Shown here: piece by piece, positions 7,265-14,393 of the stretch | How positions within the stretch are numbered: position 1 is the stretch's first letter | Layout: every line of letters starts with the position of its first letter | Assembly (NCBI RefSeq): GCF_000696575.1 | Contig: NZ_JMSQ01000001.1 | Location: 355,431-419,430 of the forward strand | DNA from: Siccibacter colletis | Lineage (GTDB): Bacteria; Pseudomonadota; Gammaproteobacteria; Enterobacterales; Enterobacteriaceae | DNA: 64,000 nt | Reading direction: 5' to 3' | Made by a program: the position numbers and the translations under genes | The notes under the pieces: model-generated | Seen by the model: the letters and a program-made list of their open reading frames with translations, nothing else | Told to the model about the DNA's origin: nothing | Database searches by the model: none

Positions 7265-7456
7265 CTATTTGTCGATGGGTAATACGGTGAAAGTCACGGT
7301 GTAATTGCCGTCGGTCATCATCTGCCCGCCAGCCAGCTCGGCTATCAGATTTAATGCAATTTCCCTGTCTCTTTCCTGGCTGGCTCCTTCTGACGTCAGG
7401 CGCGCAATTAACTCGACGCGCTCTAACATCACCTGCTCTTTCAACCCCTGATCCAC
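7265..7456 (-). CDS. Small SOS-controlled protein, candidate Tum-like antirepressor
   Basis: 63 codons from GTG 7456, preceded by a good GGGGAGG ribosome site 5 bp away. A near-perfect LexA box ends 24 bp upstream of the start. The protein is mostly helical (LERVELIARLTSEGASQERDREIALNLIAELAGG) with a short beta-like end (YTVTFTVLPIDK). No family was recognised with certainty. In phage 186, whose CI is not cleaved by RecA, the LexA-controlled antirepressor tum lies in just this place, between A and the head genes on the A strand. Position, regulation and a matching CI type suggest the same role; this is inference. A DinI-like or other SOS protein is the alternative. Confidence 0.65.
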   Translation of the reverse strand: MDQGLKEQVMLERVELIARLTSEGASQERDREIALNLIAELAGGQMMTDGNYTVTFTVLPIDK

Positions 7457-7480
7457 GTGACCTCCCCTACACCAAAAGCA

Positions 7481-7496
7481 CTGTATATCTATACAG
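7481..7496. promoter_or_regulatory. LexA (SOS) box
   Basis: CTGTATATCTATACAG matches the LexA consensus CTGTATATATATACAG at 15 of 16 positions, and the flanks (CA...TA) fit the 20-bp form. It overlaps the promoter region of the 63-codon gene. Confidence 0.92.
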
Positions 7497-7603
7497 TATC
7501 ACGCCAGGGGTTATTTGAAAACGTGTAATCGAACCAATCTTTCATTTTTTTATCATGCTGAAATTAAAAGAATATTCATCCATGACGCGCGTCACGTTCA
7601 GGG

Positions 7604-9829
7604 TCACTTTTGCGCCCGGATCGCGGCGAAGCGGGCCAGGATACGTCGGGCGTTTTGCTGGCGTTCGGCAGCCGTCTGACGCTTTGCACAGGGCGAAACG
7701 CCAAAGATTTCCCCACTGGACGATCCCCGACACCACAGGCCGTTAATACGCGCCGTGGTCCCCTTCAGCAATGAGAAACCCATGCCCGCGCTAATGCTTT
7801 CGCCGGTCATCAGCAGAATATCTGTCTGGATCTCCCGGATCGCGTCACGATCGGTGTCGCTGCCCGGAATAAAGGGCGGCCGCCGCACGGCAGTTGGCAG
7901 GCGCAGGCGGGCAGATAAGCGCCGCCGCTGACTGCGGGTGAGCGGCGTCACGCCATCCCACCGGGTATCGTCCCGATCGTGCATCGCCCCCGTACAGTTA
8001 GTGACAGAACTCCAAGAGGAGTGAGTTTGCGCCTGCGCGGCGGCGATCTTCGGCACGATTTTCCAGCGCCGGGTACGGGTCAGCAGCGGCACGTCGCGCC
8101 CCACGCCGGTATCGTATACGCCGCGCACGGCTACCTTTTCCTCGCCGTAGGGGTTACGCGCATCGTCCGTCTGATACCAGACGCGCACCTGCACCGCCGC
8201 GCGCGGTACGAACGGCCCGCCCTGGGCGGTGACGTATCCGGCCCAGTCGCCACGGTCCGCTGCCTGATGCACCGTGGCAAAATCCACGCTCAGGCCGCGC
8301 GCAGCCTCGCTGTCAGCCAGGCGGCGCAGCTCGCGGTAAACGGTGACCGGCGCGCCGCCGATAAACTGGAACTGTCGGATGTGCCAGCGTGCGGCCCACG
8401 CCGATACCGCCGCCGCGCTCTGGGTAAGCAGCCCGCCGGTTTCGCTGTCGCGTTCCCCGTCGAGGGCATAGCCGTCAACGTTTTTGGCAATGTATTTGGC
8501 GATGTACCCGGTGGCGGAGCCTTTTTCGGCGTCAATGGCAACCGCATGACAACGACCCTGGCGGGCGCGCTCATCGCTCAGCTCGTCAGCATCCTGCTCG
8601 CAGGCATAGTCAGCCATGATCGCCCGCACCTGTGCCATGTTTTCAGGGCGCATAAACATCAGCATATGCCAGTGAGGCGTGCCGTCGTGATGGGGTTCGG
8701 CGACGCGAATACCGAACACGCGGATCTGCTGGCGGTGTAAGCGAGCGCGAATCCGCGCCCAGAGCGAGGCGAACCAGCGCTGGGTCTCTGCCGGGCTGGC
8801 ACCGCACCAGCGTGGATTCGGGAAGCCGGATCGCAGCGTGGCATGAAAGGATGAGGGGGCCGTCAGGGTATAGAAGTCGCCGACGTAGCCGAGGGTCTGA
8901 CAGATGTTTTCGAAGCCGCGGATGCGCGTCATCAGCTCGCAGCGGCGGATCGCCGGGTTGGCATGGGAAGCGTCGTAGCGTTCAATCAGGCTGATGCGGT
9001 TGCCCTCTTCATCCTCCAGCTCCATGCCCTTTAGAAATTCACGGGTACGGCGTTTCTGCTCGCGCCATTCGCTGAGGCAGCTTTTACTGGCGTATGGCGT
9101 GCCGCGCTGGCTGACATTGCCCACGGCAATCTGCAGATGCTCGCGCCAGGCGCTGGCGATGCGGCGCAGGCGGCTGCGCCACCACAGGGCGTTGCACATG
9201 CGCAACACCGCCGGGCCAAGCTGCTCTTCACAGGCGTAGCGGCGGGTAATGCGCTCCCACGCGGGCGGGGTGATGCGAAACAGCTGGCAGAGATGGGCGG
9301 CGCGCAGATACCAGGCGTGCAGGGTTTTCAGCTCGCCCCAGTTTTCATCCGCTTCGCTGTCGATTTCACCGCGGATCAGACTGGCAATGTCCGCCGCGAG
9401 CAGATCGATGTCGGCTTTAGTCAGATCCGCCAGCCGGTTGTAGCGGGCCAGCAGATCCATCAGCCGGGTAATAAGGTAGCGGCGGTACGCATCATCGAAG
9501 CGCCAGCCAGTGAGCTCCCGCGTCAGGGTGCGCTCGATGCCGCTTGCCTGATAGCGTTCGCTCACCCGCTGCAGACGCGGCAGCATCCGCCGTCCAAAGG
9601 CAATCAGCGCCGCATTGGCTCGCGGGATACCGCGCTCGTTCGCCAGCCGGTCCATACGCTGGTAAATCCCGGCGGTGACGCAGTGAGGATGGTGCGCCAG
9701 CCAGCGTCGGGTACGCAGCAGCGTCGCGATGGTGCGGTTGCGGCGCTGCTCCTCCTCCCGGGTGAGACCGGGGCTGGTGATCGCCGGACGCGGGGCATTC
9801 CACGGCCAGGCCCAGGCAATATCACTCAC
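7604..9829 (-). CDS. A: Replication initiator gpA (HUH endonuclease)
   Basis: 741 residues, full length for P2/186 gpA. The HUH metal-binding motif is at H386-W-H388 (EPHHDGTPHWHMLMF) and the two catalytic tyrosines of the YxxxY motif are Y442 and Y446 (TGYIAKYIAKN). An upstream conserved block is GFENICQTLGYVGDFYTLTAPS. The enzyme nicks at the origin, which in P2 lies inside A, to start rolling-circle replication. The GTG start overlaps the TraR-like stop (GTGA). No frameshift or missing catalytic residue is seen, which is notable in an element without capsid genes. Confidence 0.93.
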   Translation of the reverse strand: MSDIAWAWPWNAPRPAITSPGLTREEEQRRNRTIATLLRTRRWLAHHPHCVTAGIYQRMDRLANERGIPRANAALIAFGRRMLPRLQRVSERYQASGIERTLTRELTGWRFDDAYRRYLITRLMDLLARYNRLADLTKADIDLLAADIASLIRGEIDSEADENWGELKTLHAWYLRAAHLCQLFRITPPAWERITRRYACEEQLGPAVLRMCNALWWRSRLRRIASAWREHLQIAVGNVSQRGTPYASKSCLSEWREQKRRTREFLKGMELEDEEGNRISLIERYDASHANPAIRRCELMTRIRGFENICQTLGYVGDFYTLTAPSSFHATLRSGFPNPRWCGASPAETQRWFASLWARIRARLHRQQIRVFGIRVAEPHHDGTPHWHMLMFMRPENMAQVRAIMADYACEQDADELSDERARQGRCHAVAIDAEKGSATGYIAKYIAKNVDGYALDGERDSETGGLLTQSAAAVSAWAARWHIRQFQFIGGAPVTVYRELRRLADSEAARGLSVDFATVHQAADRGDWAGYVTAQGGPFVPRAAVQVRVWYQTDDARNPYGEEKVAVRGVYDTGVGRDVPLLTRTRRWKIVPKIAAAQAQTHSSWSSVTNCTGAMHDRDDTRWDGVTPLTRSQRRRLSARLRLPTAVRRPPFIPGSDTDRDAIREIQTDILLMTGESISAGMGFSLLKGTTARINGLWCRGSSSGEIFGVSPCAKRQTAAERQQNARRILARFAAIRAQK

Positions 9830-10050
9830 ACGCCGCCCCGGTAGTGCTTCTGCTTCAGCTCGGCGATCTCCTGACAGGTGACGCAGCAGCTGACGCCGGG
9901 CAGGATCGCACGCCGCGATGCCGGGATCGGTTCGTCGCAGCTTGCACAGGTCAGGCGTGATGGCCCGGTCAGGCGGCTGCGCGCCTGAACGATGTAGCGT
10001 TCGCGCGCCTCCTGCTCGTACTGCTGGGCGATATCAATTTCATCGGCCAT
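9826..10050 (-). CDS. TraR/DksA-family C4 zinc-finger protein
   Basis: 74 residues with the Cys4 motif CASC-(x17)-CVTC and an N-terminal helix (IDIAQQYEQEARERYIVQARSR), the short phage/plasmid TraR type. Such proteins bind RNA polymerase in the secondary channel and mimic DksA/ppGpp. It is coupled to A by a GTGA overlap and to the preceding gene by a TGATG overlap, so it is part of the early operon. Confidence 0.9.
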   Translation of the reverse strand: MADEIDIAQQYEQEARERYIVQARSRLTGPSRLTCASCDEPIPASRRAILPGVSCCVTCQEIAELKQKHYRGGV

Positions 10051-10277
10051 CAGTCGATCTCCCGGGCCTGGTGTGCAAAGCGGTCGGCTTCTTCGCTCAG
10101 CAACGCTGCCGCTTCGACGCCGTTCAGCGCTTCACGACTGATTTTGCGTGCCAGCGCGTCCAGACGCCCGGCGATGGCCTGCGCCCCGCCCTTGCGCTCC
10201 TGCATTTGCGCAGCATGGATCATCAGCGCCAGCGCCTGTTCAGCGTCCGGATGGGGTAAAGTGTTCATGTATTCCAC
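10050..10277 (-). CDS. Phage early protein, DUF2732 type
   Basis: 75 codons from GTG 10277, which has an AGGAG ribosome site 7 bp upstream; the ATG at 10268 is an alternative start. The text MNTLPHPDAEQALALMIHAAQMQERKGGAQAIAGRLDALARKI is typical of a small P2/186-like early protein. Its function is unknown. It lies between the DUF5347-type gene and the zinc-finger gene. Confidence 0.7.
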   Translation of the reverse strand: MEYMNTLPHPDAEQALALMIHAAQMQERKGGAQAIAGRLDALARKISREALNGVEAAALLSEEADRFAHQAREID

Positions 10278-10344
10278 GGTTATTCTCCTGAATTCAGGCA
10301 ACAGCAGGCCAGGCGGGTTTACGCCATTGCTGTTGATTAATGGA

Positions 10345-10686
10345 TTAGTTCGGCAGGGTCAGCCGTCTGGGAAACAGGCTTACTACCGCCCGGAAGTGGT
10401 TCATCGCCGCGATCAGCGCCCGCTGTTCCTGCCGGGTGAAGGCATCCGGCGCTGCGCTGTGGCGTGCGGTGGGCAGCTTCGCAAAGTAAAAGATGGCAGC
10501 CAGCGCCCGGCAGTTATCGTGATACCCCGGGTCGCGGCGATCGCGCATCTCATTCAGGAAACGCGCCACCTCATCCCAGCCGCTGTCGCCCCAGTGCCGG
10601 GCGCGCAGCGCTGCCAGCTGGTTCAGCCCGGCAGCCCGTTCACCCGCGCTCAGCGGCACCGTGGCCGCTACACCTTCAATTGCCAT
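10345..10686 (-). CDS. Phage early protein, DUF5347 type
   Basis: 113 codons from ATG 10686, preceded by GGGAGG. Conserved pattern: VPLSAGERAAGLNQLAALRARHWGDSGWDEVARFLNEMRD...YHDNCRALAAIFYFAKL. The family is common in early regions of P2/186-like prophages and has no assigned function. An in-frame ATG further upstream (10716) would run into the palindrome region and is less likely. Confidence 0.72.
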   Translation of the reverse strand: MAIEGVAATVPLSAGERAAGLNQLAALRARHWGDSGWDEVARFLNEMRDRRDPGYHDNCRALAAIFYFAKLPTARHSAAPDAFTRQEQRALIAAMNHFRAVVSLFPRRLTLPN

Positions 10687-10717
10687 CTCGCCTCCCGTCA
10701 GGCTGAAAATTCGCAAT

Positions 10718-10731
10718 TAACGAATTCGTTA
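10718..10731. promoter_or_regulatory. Perfect palindrome before the DUF5347 gene (possible operator)
   Basis: TAACGAATTCGTTA is a perfect 14-bp palindrome, with TTCGCAAT next to it, in the short gap between the Cox-like gene and the early gene. The TTCGC element resembles the repeats at the CI-cox region, so it may be an additional repressor or activator site. Inference only. Confidence 0.4.
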
Positions 10732-10735
10732 TTCA

Positions 10736-10960
10736 TTACTGCGCGTTAAGCGAAACTGCGCAGCCGCTGAGGGCTTCCACCGTCAGCGCCGCCATGTTGA
10801 CTTCAACGCGGGCGCGGCGCTTATCGCCTTTATCACGAATCGGCAGACGGCCGTCGCGGATCATGTCCCGGGCAGTGCCAATGGCGGTACCGGTCAGGCG
10901 GCAGTACTCGTGCAGCGGCAGGAAAGGGGTTGGGATAGTGATTGTAATGTCAGGACGCAT
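10736..10960 (-). CDS. cox: Cox/Apl-like regulator (excisionase/early repressor)
   Basis: 74 residues with an MerR/excisionase-like winged HTH: PFLPLHEYCRLTGTAIGTARDMIRDGRLPIRDKG. It is the first gene leftward of, and divergent from, the CI repressor, the location of Cox (P2) or Apl (186). In phages this protein opposes the lysogenic promoter and directs excision. With no integrase nearby, only the switch function would be useful here. Confidence 0.8.
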   Translation of the reverse strand: MRPDITITIPTPFLPLHEYCRLTGTAIGTARDMIRDGRLPIRDKGDKRRARVEVNMAALTVEALSGCAVSLNAQ

Positions 10961-11096
10961 AAGGCAAACTCCTCGTTTCGGTTGCGCTCGGTAATAGCCA
11001 ACATTATTCGCATAATCAACAAGACGAGGTCAGAATAATTCGCATTTTGCGAAGTGTCAATTCGCAATACGCATTTTGCGGAGTTCTGGATTTTAA
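10961..11096. promoter_or_regulatory. CI/cox divergent control region with repeated operators
   Basis: The palindrome TTCGCATTTTGCGAA lies at 11039-11053, and its core CGCATTTTGCG recurs at 11070-11080, 29 bp further on. A related near-palindrome, ATTATTCGCATAAT, lies at 11003-11016. Evenly placed repeats between two divergent switch genes are the expected CI operator array. Confidence 0.7.
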
Positions 11097-11681
11097 GTGA
11101 CTGATTTCAAAATTGATTTAAGTAGCGACAGTGCGTCCGTTCTGGACCGGGTCATTGAGGCGTACGGTTTCCCGTCCAAAATGATGCTGGCCCAGCATCT
11201 GGATATGGCTGCCAGCAGCCTCTCCTCGCGTTACAAGCGCGGCGGCTTCCCTGCGGATATCGTGGTGCGCTGCATGGCGGAAACCGGCGCATCGCTGGCA
11301 TGGCTGGCAACCGGGGAAGGTAAAAAATTTGCCGACGACGAACCTGACGTGATGAAGCTGCCGCGTAAGAAGCTGGTTGACGGCCAGCTCTACGATGCGG
11401 GCTACGCCATGTTTGATAAGGTGTTTTTCCGCGCGGGCGTCCCGCTTCCCGCCGAGCCGTTTTGCCTGCAGGATGACAAAGCGCAGTACATTATCGATAG
11501 CACCTTCGACGACATCTACGACGGCGAGTGGCTGGTGAATATCGAAGGGAAAATCAGCGTCCGATCATTAATCCGTATCCCGGTACGCAAGGTGCGCGTC
11601 AGCGGCGTCGGCACCGCCTTCGACTGCGCGCTGGAAGATATCGACGTGCTGGGACGCGTGGTGATTACAATCGTTAACTGA
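11097..11681 (+). CDS. cI: CI-type phage repressor
   Basis: 194 residues from GTG 11097. Residues about 12-75 form an HTH of the Phage_CI_repr type (VLDRVIEAYGFPSKMMLAQHLDMAASSLSSRYKRGGFPADIVVRC, then TGASLAWLATGEG). The C-terminal part (FDDIYDGEWLVNIEGKISVRSLIRIP...) is the oligomerisation domain seen in 186 CI. I see no convincing Ala/Cys-Gly cleavage site, and 186 CI is relieved by an antirepressor rather than self-cleavage, which fits the LexA-controlled gene at 7265-7456. In P2/186 the integrase gene follows on this strand; here it does not. Confidence 0.9.
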   Translation: MTDFKIDLSSDSASVLDRVIEAYGFPSKMMLAQHLDMAASSLSSRYKRGGFPADIVVRCMAETGASLAWLATGEGKKFADDEPDVMKLPRKKLVDGQLYDAGYAMFDKVFFRAGVPLPAEPFCLQDDKAQYIIDSTFDDIYDGEWLVNIEGKISVRSLIRIPVRKVRVSGVGTAFDCALEDIDVLGRVVITIVN

Positions 11682-11710
11682 CCATTGGCATGGTGAAAAG
11701 CAGCGGCATA

Positions 11711-11909
11711 CACCTTTCGAAAACTACGGTGGCGGGTGCGCAAGCTTACCCGCCCTACAGTACTTTCCAGCTCTGGGTTAATCCTTATTTCAGCACGTAG
11801 GGTGGGTAAGCGCAGCGCACCCACCTTTTGAAATCTACGATGGCGGGTGCGCAGGCTTGCTTACCCGCCCTGGAGTACTTTCCTGCCCTGGATTAATCCT
11901 TACTCCAGC
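11711..11909. repeat. Imperfect tandem duplication with REP-like palindromes at the element/chromosome border
   Basis: Copy 1 (11711-11794) and copy 2 (11822-11909) share about 85 bp: ACCTTT/CGAAA...TGGCGGGTGCGCA...TTACCCGCCCT...AGTACTTTCC...GGTTAATCCTTA..CAGC. Copy 2 runs into the last codons and stop of the MFS gene. A third palindrome of opposite flavour (GTAGGGTGGGTAAGC...CACCCACC, 11796-11824) sits between them. These are REP-like units; the larger duplication involves unique flanking sequence. Confidence 0.75.
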
Positions 11910-13192
11910 TCTTTCAGGTGGTCATTTTTATTCAGCGTCATCAGCGTGCCAATGCTTATCACCGCGGTGGCCATCACGTAGTACGCCGGAATATCCAGGT
12001 TGCCGGTCTGCTTAATCAGGCCGGTAATGATAAGACCAGCGCAGCCGGAGAACAGCGCGTTGGAGAGCGAATAAGCCAGCCCGAGGCCGGTATAGCGCAC
12101 GCGGGTGGGGAACATTTCCGCCAGCATCGCCGGGCCAGGGCCAGCCAGGATACCCACCAGCCCGCCGGCAACCAACACCACCAGCGCTTTCACCGCCAGC
12201 GTCGCGCTTTCCGCCTGCAGGATCTTCAACAGCGGCAGAGCCAGAATAAGCAGCAGGCCGGTGGCGACCACCATCACGGTGCGCCGCCCGATGCGGTCGC
12301 TGAGCATCCCTGCCGGAATGATGGTGAGCGCAAACCCAATATTCGAAATCACCGCAATCAGCAGCGCCTGGTTAAAGCCGGTGTGCAGGGCGGATTGCAG
12401 ATAGGTAGGCATAATCACCAGATAGGTATAACCCGCCGCCGACCACACCATCACCCGGCCAATCGCCAGCAGGATGTTTTTCAGCGTTGCCCCGGCGCTG
12501 GCCTGCACCGGTGCAGCCTCGCGGCGCTGCTGCTGGCGCACAAAGCCCGGCGTCTCCTCCATGCTGACCCGCAACCAGAGCGCGACGGCCCCCATCGGCA
12601 GCGCGATAAAGAACGGAATGCGCCAGCCCCAGTCATAAAGCGCTTCCGGGCTGAGCGTCACGGAAAGCAGCGCCACGATACCGGCCCCGGCGAGCAGGCC
12701 AAGCGCGACGGTAAAGGATTGCCAGGCGCCGTACAGCCCACGTTTGCCGCGCGGTGCGAATTCGGTCATCAGCGAGACCGCCCCGCCGTATTCCCCACCG
12801 GCAAACAGCCCCTGCAGAATGCGCAGCCCGGTGATAATCAGCGGTGCGGCCACGCCAATGCTGGCATACACCGGGACCAGGCCAATCGCGGCGGTGGCAA
12901 GCGTCATGGAGATCAGCACGATAATCAGCGTTGGCTTACGGCCAATGCGATCCCCCATGCGGCCAAAGACCACCGCGCCAAGCGGGCGGAAAAAGAACGC
13001 CACGGCGAACGAGGCGTAGGTCAGGATCAGGCTGGTTAACTCCGCCTCACCTTCAAGCCGGAAAAAGTTCTGCGCGATGATGGTGGCGAGAAAACCGTAA
13101 ACGGCAAACTCATACCACTCGATGAAATTGCCGATCGAGCCGGCGATTAGCGCGCGTTTGTGCGCGCCGGGGGCTGCGGTGTGATGCTGCAT
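11900..13192 (-). CDS. MFS transporter, metabolite:H+ symporter (MHS) type
   Basis: 430 residues from ATG 13192, which has an AGGAGAGG ribosome site 7 bp upstream; a GTG at 13210 lies within that site. Twelve hydrophobic segments are evident. Family signatures: GNFIEWYEFAVYGFLA at the N-terminus, FGRMGDRIGRKPTL in loop 2-3, GEYGGAVSLMTEFAPRGKRGLYGAWQ, and the second loop SDRIGRRTVM. Relatives carry osmolytes or carboxylic acids (ProP, KgtP, ShiA, YhjE); the substrate cannot be told. This gene is the first chromosomal gene after the phage-like element and is not part of the E. coli K-12 arrangement here. Confidence 0.85.
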   Translation of the reverse strand: MQHHTAAPGAHKRALIAGSIGNFIEWYEFAVYGFLATIIAQNFFRLEGEAELTSLILTYASFAVAFFFRPLGAVVFGRMGDRIGRKPTLIIVLISMTLATAAIGLVPVYASIGVAAPLIITGLRILQGLFAGGEYGGAVSLMTEFAPRGKRGLYGAWQSFTVALGLLAGAGIVALLSVTLSPEALYDWGWRIPFFIALPMGAVALWLRVSMEETPGFVRQQQRREAAPVQASAGATLKNILLAIGRVMVWSAAGYTYLVIMPTYLQSALHTGFNQALLIAVISNIGFALTIIPAGMLSDRIGRRTVMVVATGLLLILALPLLKILQAESATLAVKALVVLVAGGLVGILAGPGPAMLAEMFPTRVRYTGLGLAYSLSNALFSGCAGLIITGLIKQTGNLDIPAYYVMATAVISIGTLMTLNKNDHLKELE

Positions 13193-13380
13193 GGCGGAAC
13201 CTCTCCTCACCCTGTTGGAATGATTATGCTGGCTGGCGGAACGGATATATCCTCCCTAAAGAATAAAATATTCCATCATAAACAGGAGCATGAAATATAA
13301 TATTCTTATCGGAGTGTGAGACGGTTCACGGTGCAGGAGATGAAGCGGGGAAAATGCGGGGCGACGTGCGCCCCGACAGG

Positions 13381-14151
13381 TTACTTGTTGTGCCAGTAGG
13401 CGGCTGCACGCACCAGCTGGGGATCAAAGGCCTCACCTTCGAAACGGCGGCTGAGGTTTTTCACCACTTTGCCTTCCCCGGTGATCCACAGAAAATAGTC
13501 GTCATCCGGGATAGCCAACGCCGCCAGGCGTTCATCCACGGCCTGCTCGCTGTGGCCGATCACCCAGTCGATATCGACATCATTGAGATGCGCCAGATAA
13601 TCCTGGCAGGCGGCGTCGGCCACGGTGACGATCGCTTTTACCACACCACGATGACCCGCCGCGCGCAGGGCTTCCAGCCTGCGGCGCAGCGCCGGCATGC
13701 CGGATTCATCGCAGACGTAAAGCTGATACCCGTAGCTCAGCGGCACCACCAGCGAGCCGCGCGGCCCGCCGATCGTCAGGGTATCGCCGGCGCGGGCGTG
13801 TTGCGCCCAGTCGCTGGCCACGCCGCCCTCATGAATGAAGAAGTCGAGCGCCAGCTCGTGACGCGCCTCATCATACAGCGGGGTGTAGTCGCGCGACGCC
13901 GGACGCACATCGTTCGGCCAGACGATGCCCTCATCGGTGACCACAGGCGGTACAAACGGCACGCCGGGCTGCGGGAAAAACACCTTGGTATGATCGTCGA
14001 AACCGCGCGAGCTGAACCCCGCCAGCGCCTCACCACCTAACACCACGCGCTGAAAACCGGCGCTGATACGCTCGTTGCGCAGCACCGTCAGCTCGCGAAA
14101 ACGCAGCTCGTTACGCACGCGCTGCGGATAAACCTTACTGGATTGCGTCAT
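13381..14151 (-). CDS. yqjH: NADPH-dependent ferric-chelate reductase YqjH
   Basis: 256 residues from ATG 14151 (MTQSSKVYPQRVRNELRFRELTV...), which aligns with the E. coli start; an upstream in-frame ATG at 14184 overlaps the operator region. Siderophore-interacting FAD domain: ISAGFQRVVLGGEALAGFSSRGFDDHTKVFFP, then RDYTPLYDEARHELALDFFIH and GPRGSLVVP for flavin binding. Ferredoxin-reductase-like NADPH part: YQLYVCDESGMPALRRRLE and YFLWITGEGKVVKNLSRRFE. It reduces ferric siderophores to release iron. It is divergent from yqjI, whose product represses it in E. coli. Confidence 0.95.
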   Translation of the reverse strand: MTQSSKVYPQRVRNELRFRELTVLRNERISAGFQRVVLGGEALAGFSSRGFDDHTKVFFPQPGVPFVPPVVTDEGIVWPNDVRPASRDYTPLYDEARHELALDFFIHEGGVASDWAQHARAGDTLTIGGPRGSLVVPLSYGYQLYVCDESGMPALRRRLEALRAAGHRGVVKAIVTVADAACQDYLAHLNDVDIDWVIGHSEQAVDERLAALAIPDDDYFLWITGEGKVVKNLSRRFEGEAFDPQLVRAAAYWHNK

Positions 14152-14188
14152 TTTTTCTGCCTTCGTGAAGCGAATCGGGATCAATTAC

Positions 14189-14196
14189 GATATATC
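14189..14196. promoter_or_regulatory. GATATATC palindrome upstream of yqjH (putative YqjI operator)
   Basis: CGATATATCT lies 37 bp before the yqjH start and matches the perfect palindrome AGATATATCT found just before yqjI (14367-14376). Two copies flanking a divergent pair regulated by YqjI suggest these are its operators. Inference. Confidence 0.5.
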
Positions 14197-14212
14197 TAAA
14201 TTTGGCGTAAAT

Positions 14213-14231
14213 GATAATGATTGCCATCCAG
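14213..14231. promoter_or_regulatory. Fur box-like sequence, yqjH promoter
   Basis: GATAATGATTGCCATCCAG matches the 19-bp Fur consensus (GATAATGATAATCATTATC) at 12 positions, including the whole first GATAATGAT. E. coli yqjH is Fur-controlled, so this fits iron repression. Confidence 0.6.
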
Positions 14232-14366
14232 TCGGAATGCAAGATCTTTTTAGACAGGCTCTGTTACACAACGAGTATTAAAGACTTCCATTAAAACGCT
14301 TGATAAACAGTAAATTAGATAAATAAGGAATGAAAACTTGCATAAAAAACCGTTTTAGATATAAAT

Positions 14367-14376
14367 AGATATATCT
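14367..14376. promoter_or_regulatory. AGATATATCT palindrome before yqjI (putative autorepression operator)
   Basis: A perfect 10-bp palindrome, 17 bp before the yqjI ATG, with a further AGATATA element immediately upstream (14357-14363). It matches the element in front of yqjH. Confidence 0.5.
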
Positions 14377-14393
14377 GTTAATGGAGTAAAATA

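Larger units (their letters stand above)
1..11700. mobile_element. P2/186-like element lacking head genes and integrase; candidate tailocin or decayed prophage (left end outside window)
   Basis: Genes in P2/186 order are read right to left: CI repressor (+), Cox-like, early genes, A, a LexA-controlled small gene, X, holin, endolysin, Rz/Rz1, R, V, W, J, I, H, G. In P2-type phages the divergent Q gene and P, O, N, M, L (portal, terminase, scaffold, major capsid, small terminase, head completion) lie between A and X. Here that interval (6975-7603) holds only a terminator and one 63-codon gene. S is also missing between R and V, and no integrase follows the repressor, where P2 and 186 carry it. 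The retained reading frames are intact. Sheath, tube, tape measure and late activator would lie left of the window and cannot be seen. The right boundary is put in the repeat-rich gap before the MFS gene; no att site was recognised. Confidence 0.85.

Noticed and set aside
11682-11900. A tRNA or tmRNA gene as attachment site at the right end of the element
   Set aside because: No cloverleaf-forming sequence or tRNA 3' end was seen; the gap is explained by REP-like repeats.
11918-13039. 373-codon plus-strand ORF opposite the MFS gene
   Set aside because: Low-complexity Arg/His/Gln-rich translation, antisense to a clear 12-segment transporter.
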